From a virus: a stretch of 44,697 nucleotides of DNA. Position 1 is the stretch's first letter; each line of letters begins with the position of its first letter. The notes below the pieces were generated by a model. That model ran no database searches. It was not told where the DNA came from and worked only from the letters and a program-made list of their open reading frames with translations. Positions 10,801 through 17,981 of this stretch are shown here, piece by piece. Both the position numbers and the translations under genes were made by a program. The DNA is taken from the IMG/VR virus record IMGVR_UViG_3300020411_001693, positions 1 to 44,697 of that record. The stretch is one strand, 5' to 3'.

Positions 10801-13410
10801 ATATCCTTGATTTGCTAATCCACCACTGTTATTTGTTGATCTTAGTCTATTGATTTGTACAGTCTGACCTCTCTTCAACCTATGTGGGAACTTAGATGTG
10901 ATGATACCAACGTTACTTGCCCATGAAGCATGAATGATGTTAGTGTCAGTTCTAAGATCTGTATCACTAGCGAGGTCTACATTGTCGTTCTGGAACTTAT
11001 CATCATCTATGACAGCACCACTATCTTGTATAACATAACCATTCTGTGGTGGTGCAGCGTTTGATGCTCCTTCAGGAATGATATAAGTTGCTTGATATAT
11101 TTTCTCTAGGTCTCTTCTATTATCAACCTGTCTTCTAACAAATACGTTTGTTGTCTCAGGTGTAATACCAGTCTGGTTCTGTACTATAAACGTATGTAAA
11201 TTATTACCTGAGTCTACATTTACGTGCCAACCAGTCTCATCCCATTGTATTGGGTGACCAGGATCACCTGGCACTTTACTTACCACATCAGAGATGACTG
11301 TTAGTTCACCACCAAGATTATTGACGCCAGCAATATTATTATTTGCTAGTGCATTATTCTTAGTTGTTGCTATCTTGATTTGGTTAGCAGCAAGTGATGC
11401 TGTTATAGCATAGTATGTCTTCTTGTGCTCTATACCATCAGGTAATGATCCAGTATCACTGAAGAACTTGATTGACTCACCTTGGAATAGATTATGATCT
11501 GCTTGTAGTGTTATAACATCACTTGTTATACTATTGATTCCAGCAGCTCTACCTACCTTGTGGACTTTACGACCAGAAGGTCCTACTCCACTAGGAACTG
11601 TCATCAATACATTTGCTGTTGATGTAATACCAGCAATGGTAAGGTTCAGTGTTTCACCAAGCCTGTTACCAACAGTAAATATTGAAGTTTTATCTGAAGG
11701 AACTGTGTCCTTGTTCTTATAACCTCTAATGTATAACTTATTACTTGGTGCTGCGACTGTGTCTTCTACATCTATCTTCAACCAGTTGAAGTTTACTTCG
11801 TTAGCATAGTTCTTCTGTGCTGGAAGTATGTTGACGAGATATCCCTTATCATCTTTATTGAACGCATCAAACTTGAATCCATCAGCACCTAACGCTTTCT
11901 CACCAAAGTTAGAGTTAGAGTTAGTGATAGATGAGTCACCACCTGACTCACAAATAAAGTGCTTACCACAACCTACAGCAAACGTAGATACTAACTGTAA
12001 CACAGCATCATTAGATGCCTTGATGTGAAAACTCTCATGACTTGGTTTGTGTATTGCAAACGAGTCAGTGTGTAGTGTGGTGGAACTTCCTAATGTTGCT
12101 TGGTCTTTATAAGTTCCAGATACTGAGTCATACTTTACAAATGCATTATCATCCTTGTTTAGTGATACACCAGTGAACTGGGCAGCAACCATTGACTTGA
12201 ATCCAGATGCTTTTGCACCATCAGCATGAAGTCCGTTCATACCAAACACTGATCTTACAGAACAGTTGAAGATATATGGAGATGATGATGCTACGGTATC
12301 ACTCTCAATCGCAACAGTTGGAGCTAGACCTGACAGGTTGGGAGTTGCTGTAGATGCTGGTGCAGTTGTTACACTATAAGTAAACAACGTATCACTCAAT
12401 ACCTGAGTAACAATATGAACACCATCATACTCTGTACCGTTGACGTTACCTGATCCGGCTACGCCTCTTATTATAACTGGAGTACCCACGTTATAATCAT
12501 GTGGCTCAGCAGTTTGAACCGACACAACTGTGGTAGCAGTGGATGATGATGGGTTTACACCTGAATATATGTCCTCAATCTCAATTGCACCTACCTGAGA
12601 TAGTTCTCCAACGATTCTTGATTCGTCTGTTACCTTCTCAAAGTCTGTATTACTAGGATATGATGGGATAGCACGACCAGAACTGTTACCAAATGCCAGT
12701 GTCAACTTAGCATAGTACATGTCTAGGTCAGTTAGACCCTTACCACTTATCTCATTCTTACCATCAGCAAACTCAAATGCAGTTAGTTTATGGTGTGAGA
12801 AATTTGGTTGATATACTGATGTTGTATAATCTTTGAATATTCTATCTGCTGGATCTCCATCAAATATTGTGACTTCTCTGAAGTAACAACCACCAGTAAC
12901 TCTGAAGATCGCACTATTTGCTATGTTGGTATTAGCTGGGTCTGGTACAAACTTAGGTCTTACCTTAGTTTTTCTGAGATCCATACCAACGATGGATGTA
13001 CCACGTGGCATGATGACACCACCATGTGCAGAGTTGAATTGAAAGAGAACGTTCTGATCGCTCTGTACATCAAACTCTGTACCTATAGAGAATTCATTTA
13101 TTGCCTGACTAGAACCATTGACATCAGTAACTGCTCCCGCAGTATTGATCTGATAGCCTGGTCTGTTGTCAATATAATGAATACCTGGTGCTACTACAAT
13201 AGTAGTCTTATCAAACTTATCATTATCTTTACCTAACTGATATGAAAATCTAGCAGACTCAAGTAATGCCCTCTGGATAGTTTTAAAGGGTCTAGTTCTA
13301 GAATTACCTGTGTTGCTTATATCATCAGTCGCATCTAATTCCTCAGGATTAACGTATAAAACATTACCCTGTATATTTTTTAGAAAATTTTCAAGTCTAC
13401 TTAACGGCAT
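7867..13410 (-). CDS. giant virion protein with N-terminal beta-helix region and C-terminal tail-collar domain (1847 aa)
   Basis: The N-terminus contains LYVNPEELDATDD and RTRPFKTIQRALLESARFS, like DUF1565/beta-helix surface proteins. The middle holds repeated beta modules, including HGTGYTVGDVLTVKG and a block like DLTSGRVVFSG that also occurs in the first gene of the window. The last 150 residues or so (PIGGIIMWSGTDANVPSNWA, then LVDKFIVGRG and VSHTHSTTESGHEH) form a phage tail-collar domain, which usually ends short tail fibres (T4 gp12-like) and binds metal through HxH motifs. It is probably a distal tail or short-fibre-like protein. This is the largest gene here and lies at the promoter-proximal end of the fibre cluster. 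Confidence 0.8.
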   Translation of the reverse strand: MPLSRLENFLKNIQGNVLYVNPEELDATDDISNTGNSRTRPFKTIQRALLESARFSYQLGKDNDKFDKTTIVVAPGIHYIDNRPGYQINTAGAVTDVNGSSQAINEFSIGTEFDVQSDQNVLFQFNSAHGGVIMPRGTSIVGMDLRKTKVRPKFVPDPANTNIANSAIFRVTGGCYFREVTIFDGDPADRIFKDYTTSVYQPNFSHHKLTAFEFADGKNEISGKGLTDLDMYYAKLTLAFGNSSGRAIPSYPSNTDFEKVTDESRIVGELSQVGAIEIEDIYSGVNPSSSTATTVVSVQTAEPHDYNVGTPVIIRGVAGSGNVNGTEYDGVHIVTQVLSDTLFTYSVTTAPASTATPNLSGLAPTVAIESDTVASSSPYIFNCSVRSVFGMNGLHADGAKASGFKSMVAAQFTGVSLNKDDNAFVKYDSVSGTYKDQATLGSSTTLHTDSFAIHKPSHESFHIKASNDAVLQLVSTFAVGCGKHFICESGGDSSITNSNSNFGEKALGADGFKFDAFNKDDKGYLVNILPAQKNYANEVNFNWLKIDVEDTVAAPSNKLYIRGYKNKDTVPSDKTSIFTVGNRLGETLNLTIAGITSTANVLMTVPSGVGPSGRKVHKVGRAAGINSITSDVITLQADHNLFQGESIKFFSDTGSLPDGIEHKKTYYAITASLAANQIKIATTKNNALANNNIAGVNNLGGELTVISDVVSKVPGDPGHPIQWDETGWHVNVDSGNNLHTFIVQNQTGITPETTNVFVRRQVDNRRDLEKIYQATYIIPEGASNAAPPQNGYVIQDSGAVIDDDKFQNDNVDLASDTDLRTDTNIIHASWASNVGIITSKFPHRLKRGQTVQINRLRSTNNSGGLANQGYNGVFEVLEINDKKTFSIGISTNPGGISTITANIPYTLHNNNIVGSGRTFSPYFVRKDYGNAYQIFNHQVIQEHRPGSQDGIYNLTLLSYHSIPEVAPFDIGQNRFPQNINDLRPQVNVDNPVDDPEPTKSYALRGTIGQVEGSDPAHSITKETSLNLLEDTGVGIGLTTSSVSGTDVSIFTEVDHGFNGILNLGNITGGTQYGTNSGSAEFYFSVDLVGGTGKGATADVTVAAAATITAIDLVDHGTGYTVGDVLTVKGVPFITPGADCQVTVTAIDNNVGDVIQIVGVGSDQYNGLSRITNITDPNKVMFEKSNISAGSTGGYMYHVGVATAINNIVHDTISGIATVTLHRDIGLKRGDEIVISGNTGDREVFNGTFSVQDRIGYGSSVSVKMDAGTAPAFQAGPIAHGSGIGLRGKNRGITIYGGTTTNLTSGLTTTTNTLSVQNHSKLRRGDYLQIENEIVRITSNATTSIARGALGTNATSHPAYAAAVKIKVLPMESRRHSTIRASGHTFEYIGFGPGNYSTSLPQTQTRVLDDDEQLLAQATTSRGGTIVYSGMNDKGEFFVGRKKIDAITGEEKSTISEFDATTTTALPSTLTLDELTVNSNFYSLGNTEVVDIELKGNRSGNVGNSVIIGVNGSNQTAPTSSTDEVIINTTYDKGGYLGWVRTSDSSQPWKKFSPISYDHTDSYSFDRVAVGIAENTSGRVFDVTGDASIGGNITASGIGTFQTGLVAGSAQVSDLTSGRVVFSGLNGELQDSSSMIFSGATLTVNTLVVQQNATVTTTLQAEQITSTDDINAADDITAGGTVTASDFVGNGTIPIGGIIMWSGTDANVPSNWALCNGSNGTPNLVDKFIVGRGSAYAANSTGGSADAVIVSHTHSTTESGHEHSYAFASRDGSTIGNNYAGSGISNVTDQGNISELEQSGGPDGDRLAAYTADTESVSTGLSIDAQGVSGTNANLPPYYAIAYIMRIS

Positions 13411-13446
13411 TACCTATAAATCCTGACACCAATTCCTTCAACCTAT

Positions 13447-13563
13447 TTAGCAGCCATCGTCGTTGAACTTTGTGTGTATCAGTACAATATAGTCCTCATC
13501 GTCTACATCTTCGGGTTCTTCTTCCAAAAGACGTTGATCGTAGATTTTTAAGTTGGAGTCCAT
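13447..13563 (-). CDS. small acidic protein (38 aa), unknown
   Basis: The ORF starts MDSNLKIYDQRLLEEEPED and ends KFNDDGC. It is strongly acidic in the middle (EEEPEDVDDEDY). The ATG overlaps the stop of the upstream 114-aa gene as TAATG, the same coupling used elsewhere in this genome, which supports real translation. No family is recognised; the length leaves some doubt. Confidence 0.5.
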   Translation of the reverse strand: MDSNLKIYDQRLLEEEPEDVDDEDYIVLIHTKFNDDGC

Positions 13564-13907
13564 TACCGTAGTGGCAAACGTTGTAAGATAGGTGAAATAT
13601 CTGATTCTACTCTCTGTACAATCTTCTCTAATATATCCACATCAATGTTCATGAATGGTGGTATAATACCCAACATTCTTAGTAAACCATCAACAAAAAG
13701 TGCGAGTGTAGTGAAACCTAGTATCATACTAATGATAGTGGCATCTCTGTTATGCTTACGCATTGACTCCTCGTCAATCCTCCTTGCTTCAGCAACTGCG
13801 TCGGCAATTAGTTGATCCACTTCTTGCTTTGTGTAATATTGTGTCTCAAGATTGAGTTTCACAAACACATCTGAAGTTGGAATCTGACTGACTAATTTTT
13901 GTATCAT
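13563..13907 (-). CDS. membrane-anchored small protein with coiled coil (114 aa)
   Basis: An amphipathic, charged N-terminal half (KQEVDQLIADAVAEARRIDEE) is followed by one clear membrane segment at about residues 57-80 (TIISMILGFTTLALFVDGLL) and a C-terminal amphipathic helix. The gene lies between small unknown genes at the head of the fibre cluster. The arrangement could suit a membrane-tethered lysis or superinfection factor, but no specific function can be assigned. Confidence 0.6.
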   Translation of the reverse strand: MIQKLVSQIPTSDVFVKLNLETQYYTKQEVDQLIADAVAEARRIDEESMRKHNRDATIISMILGFTTLALFVDGLLRMLGIIPPFMNIDVDILEKIVQRVESDISPILQRLPLR

Positions 13908-13918
13908 TTATCTGGTCT

Positions 13919-14107
13919 TTAGGATATGTATAACAATTCTATCTCCTCATCAATCTCAACTGCCTTTTTTGACATTTGATGTATTGTGCAGAAATGGTCA
14001 GCATCATCACAATCAATTGTTTGCACCTGACCATCACACCCATGGATCTTTACTGATGCCCTTGGGATGTTGATTTCGATTTTACTGACGTATTCTTCAA
14101 TGTTCAT
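13919..14107 (-). CDS. small acidic protein with cysteines (62 aa), unknown
   Basis: The protein begins MNIEEYVSKIEINIPRASVK and has three Cys and several His residues (GCDGQ, DCDDADHFCTIH), which may bind metal. I chose the ATG at 14107. A TTG at 14140 preceded by AGGGAG would give 73 aa, but it lies upstream of the start point expected from the host-type promoter at 14129-14157. Family unknown. Confidence 0.5.
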   Translation of the reverse strand: MNIEEYVSKIEINIPRASVKIHGCDGQVQTIDCDDADHFCTIHQMSKKAVEIDEEIELLYIS

Positions 14108-14128
14108 GGGAGATTTGCAATTTTCCCT

Positions 14129-14157
14129 AATATAACGCAAAATACTCCCTATGTCAA
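14129..14157 (-). promoter_or_regulatory. host-type sigma-70 promoter candidate
   Basis: TTGACA (14157-14152), a 17-bp spacer and TATATT (14134-14129) read on the minus strand. The start point would be near 14122, 15 nt before the ATG at 14107. The match is strong, but it lies within a block of late genes. Confidence 0.5.
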
Positions 14158-14435
14158 TCTTCTATGGTTTCTCCGTCTTTGACGTTTGCCATAGCGTTAT
14201 ACTGTCCTGAGATACCAGCACCTAGGTTGTTTTTGATTTGAACCTGTCTGCCATCATAAAGAATTGCTTCAATGTATAGTTCCTGCCATACTCCGTATGG
14301 AGTTATTTGAACTACCATTGACTCTGGTTTGATCTTGTTCGCCCATGCATCAGGAAGACATATGAGTCCATCGGGTGGAATCTTACCTTTGCATCTAATA
14401 GTGGCTTTGCTTGGTGAATACTCTTCTGCTGCCAT
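14154..14435 (-). CDS. small virion-associated protein, single-domain version of the 250-aa protein's C-terminus (93 aa)
   Basis: The segment IRCKGKIPPDGLICLPDAW followed by VVQITPYGVWQELYI lines up with the C-terminal part of the neighbouring 250-aa protein (YFRGRTQDNEIVLPDYW, then ITVQTQPVGSTQDIIV), including the end (AMANVKD versus VYAERKD). It is therefore probably a duplicated beta-sandwich module. A TATAAATA late promoter sits 24 bp upstream. The function is presumably structural. Confidence 0.6.
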   Translation of the reverse strand: MAAEEYSPSKATIRCKGKIPPDGLICLPDAWANKIKPESMVVQITPYGVWQELYIEAILYDGRQVQIKNNLGAGISGQYNAMANVKDGETIED

Positions 14436-14458
14436 TTGCTGAGATATTATTACTTCAG

Positions 14459-14466
14459 TATTTATA
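14459..14466 (-). promoter_or_regulatory. T4-type late promoter (TATAAATA)
   Basis: An exact TATAAATA on the minus strand, 24 bp before the ATG at 14435 and just after the stop of the 250-aa gene. Confidence 0.7.
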
Positions 14467-14468
14467 CG

Positions 14469-15221
14469 TTACCTAGAATAGTTAGGATCGTCATACTTAG
14501 GATCTGGATAATCCTCCCAAGTTTCTCCTTGATACTCTACCACGAGTGGATTGACGTCTTTTCTCTCAGCATATACGTGGTAAAAACAATCAGTGACACC
14601 TTCAAGTGTTATCTTACTATCATCCCATTCCTTTACTATAATATCCTGTGTTGATCCAACTGGTTGTGTTTGAACCGTGATACTATCAATCACCACTAGG
14701 TCTTTCCAGTAGTCAGGTAACACAATCTCATTGTCCTGTGTTCTACCTCTGAAATATACACCAACCTCAGGTCCTTCAATACAAGCATATCTAAGTCTAT
14801 GTCCTTCTCCCTTACTGGGATGTACCATATCAAATGGTTTAGGTAAACTGTCAGCAGTTTTGTGTCTTGATTCTAATCTACCTTTAGATAAACAATCAAC
14901 CGCACCAGTGACATAAACATCACCATCTATTACTAATGCATTGACACCTTGAGCACCACCACCATTACCAACTATACTTACGTCACCCTCTACATCCAAT
15001 GCTCTACCCTTCATCTTGGGCTCAAATTTTTGAAGACCTATATCTGTACCTATGTTAATATGTCCAAACGCTATATCACTATGCTCTCCTAGAAACACAG
15101 GTCCTACTGCTGAAAGAGTTCCTACGTATGGTTTATCACCATCAAGAGTCTCTACTGATTGATCAACATGTGGTTCAGGTCCTATTACGATTTTACCTGA
15201 GAAAATATCTGGTATATTCAT
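14469..15221 (-). CDS. virion structural protein (250 aa)
   Basis: The N-terminal half is glycine-rich and beta-repetitive (LDVEGDVSIVGNGGG). The centre carries the segment PFDMVHPSKGEGHRLRYACI followed by EGPEVGVYFRGR, which I associate with small structural proteins of cyanomyoviruses. The C-terminal domain is shared with the adjacent 93-aa protein. The start overlaps the stop of the 181-aa gene by 4 bp. It follows the gp5 hub gene and its beta-helical neighbour in one operon, so a tail-tip or fibre-attachment role is reasonable. Confidence 0.6.
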   Translation of the reverse strand: MNIPDIFSGKIVIGPEPHVDQSVETLDGDKPYVGTLSAVGPVFLGEHSDIAFGHINIGTDIGLQKFEPKMKGRALDVEGDVSIVGNGGGAQGVNALVIDGDVYVTGAVDCLSKGRLESRHKTADSLPKPFDMVHPSKGEGHRLRYACIEGPEVGVYFRGRTQDNEIVLPDYWKDLVVIDSITVQTQPVGSTQDIIVKEWDDSKITLEGVTDCFYHVYAERKDVNPLVVEYQGETWEDYPDPKYDDPNYSR

Positions 15222-15763
15222 TTTTGTATTTTACTAATGAATTCTTTGAGTGATGGTGGTATGATCTTAGAGTTAGATTCATGTACATGAACAAACCCTC
15301 CTTGCAATACATGTGCAGCATCTGATCTTGCTATAAGATTCTGTGTTGCAATGACTTGCACGTTACTACCATTCAATTTAGCAGTTTTCTTTGCTTCTGC
15401 AAAGAAATCCTGATTTGCATTTAGTTTTATATTACCTTCTTCAGCGTCAGTTGCTTCCATAACTATCTTCGCAGCGTTCACGTTGAACTCACCACCACAT
15501 TCAATATTGAAGTCTCCGTCTACCTTTATACAAAGAGGTCCTGATCCTGACTGTATAATATTAGAACCAGGATTATCTACCTCTATACCTCTTTTGGATC
15601 TTATTTCCCAACCACCATCTCTGAATAAACGTAAGGTTGCATCCGATCCTGCCTTAAACTGGCAATCTGCTTTCCTCAGTACATCTTTATCTTCCCTACC
15701 GATCCTTAGAGAACCGTCATGAGGATGATTTATTATAATTGGTGGTACTTTATTCTCTGACAT
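15218..15763 (-). CDS. spike-like beta-repeat virion protein (181 aa)
   Basis: The protein contains consecutive short beta repeats (IKVDGDFNIECGGEFNVNAA, KIVMEATDAEEGNIKLNAN) like those of the trimeric spike of gp5/VgrG proteins. It is encoded directly after gp5 with a 1-bp overlap. T4 gp5 carries its spike on the same chain; here the spike-like repeats are on a separate ORF, so this may be the needle part of the hub. The ending SLKEFISKIQK is charged and helical. The assignment is an inference from repeat type and position. Confidence 0.55.
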   Translation of the reverse strand: MSENKVPPIIINHPHDGSLRIGREDKDVLRKADCQFKAGSDATLRLFRDGGWEIRSKRGIEVDNPGSNIIQSGSGPLCIKVDGDFNIECGGEFNVNAAKIVMEATDAEEGNIKLNANQDFFAEAKKTAKLNGSNVQVIATQNLIARSDAAHVLQGGFVHVHESNSKIIPPSLKEFISKIQK

Positions 15764-17754
15764 TATGCACCTCTAGGGCAATCTACTACAGTAAGGACGC
15801 TTGTGCTTGGTATGCTTGGTGATGCATATTCTTTGACTGGTACAAATTTTGTTCTAGGTCTTAGAACTGCACCATAACCAGTAGAACTGTTCACAGCAAG
15901 ACCAGATAAACTACCACCCATTGGGCAAGATCCTTTTAGTCCTACTATTCTACCATTGATTACCTCTGGTGTCATCACACAACCATCTGATGTTGATACT
16001 GTGTCGGTTGGTTGGTATCCTGTACCTGTGCTGACAATATCTGCACCTTCAATTACACCAACTACTTCTTCTCCTGCACTACCAGATCCAAGATAACCAT
16101 CACCTGTCTCTATCATGATGACCTCTACAACCTTTTCATCCTCTACAACTGCTATACCAGTAGCACCCCTACCATTCTCACAATTGTCTATAAAGGATAC
16201 ATATGGAGTTTCAGTATATCCAAATCCAAGATCTTTCATATCTACACCCACAACTTGTCCTATTTCATTGACAACTGCCTGACCAAATGCTCCGATACCA
16301 CCTCCACCAAAGAACTGCACACTAGGTGGTCCGCATGTCTCAGGGTCATATGGATTACAAGGACCTGCTAATTTCTCTAACTCACTCATAGGTCCTGGAT
16401 CTCCAGTCATACCAGGAAAAATATTGTCCATCATACCATCAATACCCTTACCAGTCTTATTCATAAGGTTTGTCATCCCAATCATCTTAGCAAAGTCCAT
16501 ATCTTTCTTGCCTGTCTGTCCTTTGTTCAACTCAACATCTAAGTCTAACTTACACTCAGAATCTTCACAAGCAAGAAGTTTCATAAGACCTTGAATAGCA
16601 CCTATTGCTTTACTCAACATTCCTCCGAAATTGGGTAAAGAAATACTTGGTATAAGACCTTTGATACCAGCCATCAATGGAGCGATTGCTTTCTGTATAT
16701 CATCTGTTATCTTACCTAAGATACCTGATAGGAAAGACTCAATAGCACATAAAGGAAAGTTCAACAACTTACCAATCAAACTCTTTATTGCTTTAGTAAT
16801 AAGATTTTTCAATCCTTTCATTATATTTTGCAGTAAACAATAGATACCATCCTTTGCTTTTTCTATACCTATTTGTTTTGCTAAGAAGTTAGGGTCAAGA
16901 AAATCCATTGCACCACTTACCGCATCGTCAATCTCATTGAATAACTTAGTTCTAGTATTTGCTATGACATTAGATAGACTTCCTGCCATTTTCTTGGCAG
17001 CATAATCCACTAATTTGTCTACATTTACCACTGTATTCAATACTGGATCTATGTACCCTGCTTTAGTCTTCTCTAATTTCTGTAGAACCTTCATCAAATC
17101 ACCAAGTGCTCCACCCATATTCTTCAATGCCTTGGATGGTGTGCTACACTCTGATGCTTTGGTTAGTTTTACTACTTTATTGTTCTCTATCTTACCAATA
17201 GTGTCAACCTTCTGACCATTGGATGCTAAAATCTGATCATTATTGTCAGGAATTGTGCCACCTTCAAATGAAACATCATCTCCACCAACCTTCGTAGTTA
17301 CTCCCAAACCCCCTGTTATGAAGGGGTCAACTCTGATTGGGGAAAATCCTGATGTAGCAGCAATTTCTACCTCATTCCAGTCAATGAGGTTCTTCATATT
17401 CTTATGCTGTGCTAAAGAACCGAATATGACTGGTTGCTGTGCCTCTATACCATCAAGGAAGAATCCAAAAACTGTCTCGCCACCTTGGAGAAAATTACTG
17501 AAACCAGTGTGATTGATACCTGATCCAAACGTGGGTGGTAATAAGAAATGTGCCCACGGTAATTCATCATCCTTTATGTCATTAGTTGCTGGATGCTTCC
17601 CTATTATTCTTACTTTTGCCCTATATCCGTAATCGTTTGTTTCTTTATTTTCTTCATTTCTCCACGCAGAGTCTATTACTACTTGTCCAATGAACCAGTA
17701 GAACCCATCTTGTCCAAGATGGTGCGTTTTTATAGACTCTTGTTCAAGTACCAT
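15763..17754 (-). CDS. gp5: baseplate hub/central spike protein gp5 (663 aa), without lysozyme domain
   Basis: The N-terminal 120 residues (FYWFIGQVVIDSAWRNEE, GYRAKVRIIGKHPATND, then LPWAHFLLPPTFGSG and GGETVFGFFLDG) match the OB-fold of the gp5 hub family. The middle is helical with hydrophobic stretches. The C-terminal third has GxGYxxxP beta repeats (DLGFGYTETPYVSF, ETGDGYLG, STGTGYQPTDT). The T4 lysozyme domain is absent, as is usual in cyanophages. It forms the centre of the baseplate with the gp27-like protein encoded upstream, and shares start/stop bases with cp12. Confidence 0.8.
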   Translation of the reverse strand: MVLEQESIKTHHLGQDGFYWFIGQVVIDSAWRNEENKETNDYGYRAKVRIIGKHPATNDIKDDELPWAHFLLPPTFGSGINHTGFSNFLQGGETVFGFFLDGIEAQQPVIFGSLAQHKNMKNLIDWNEVEIAATSGFSPIRVDPFITGGLGVTTKVGGDDVSFEGGTIPDNNDQILASNGQKVDTIGKIENNKVVKLTKASECSTPSKALKNMGGALGDLMKVLQKLEKTKAGYIDPVLNTVVNVDKLVDYAAKKMAGSLSNVIANTRTKLFNEIDDAVSGAMDFLDPNFLAKQIGIEKAKDGIYCLLQNIMKGLKNLITKAIKSLIGKLLNFPLCAIESFLSGILGKITDDIQKAIAPLMAGIKGLIPSISLPNFGGMLSKAIGAIQGLMKLLACEDSECKLDLDVELNKGQTGKKDMDFAKMIGMTNLMNKTGKGIDGMMDNIFPGMTGDPGPMSELEKLAGPCNPYDPETCGPPSVQFFGGGGIGAFGQAVVNEIGQVVGVDMKDLGFGYTETPYVSFIDNCENGRGATGIAVVEDEKVVEVIMIETGDGYLGSGSAGEEVVGVIEGADIVSTGTGYQPTDTVSTSDGCVMTPEVINGRIVGLKGSCPMGGSLSGLAVNSSTGYGAVLRPRTKFVPVKEYASPSIPSTSVLTVVDCPRGA

Positions 17755-17981
17755 TAGTCGTCATATACTAGACACTCTGGTTCATCAGGGTGAACATCAC
17801 AAAATACCTCTAGTACATTAGGGTCATGGTGATCTCCCGCTTCGATTTCATCTTTATGATGCTCGACATACTCCTCCAAGTCATGCAACTCATCTTCAAT
17901 ATGATGACGCATGGGTTCAGAAGTTTTAGGATCTTTTAGGATTTCCTTATCCTTTGCGATGTGGTCTTCAATGGATTTCAT
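17754..17981 (-). CDS. cp12: CP12-like Calvin-cycle inhibitor (75 aa)
   Basis: The C-terminus, HDPNVLEVFCDVHPDEPEC then LVYDD, carries the conserved CP12 loop with Cys61 and Cys70 spaced as in cyanobacterial CP12, where this disulfide loop enters the GAPDH active site. HHIEDELHDLEEYV at about 26-39 corresponds to the helical AWDxVEEL region. The N-terminal cysteine pair of many CP12 proteins is absent. CP12 scaffolds GAPDH and PRK into an inactive complex, shifting carbon towards the pentose phosphate pathway and NADPH for phage nucleotide synthesis. Oddly, the gene sits between two baseplate hub genes with 1-bp overlaps on both sides. Confidence 0.85.
   Translation of the reverse strand: MKSIEDHIAKDKEILKDPKTSEPMRHHIEDELHDLEEYVEHHKDEIEAGDHHDPNVLEVFCDVHPDEPECLVYDD

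Noticed and set aside
15763-17754. Lysozyme domain in gp5
   Set aside because: No T4-lysozyme-like E/D/T catalytic segment is visible between the OB-fold and the C-terminal repeats.
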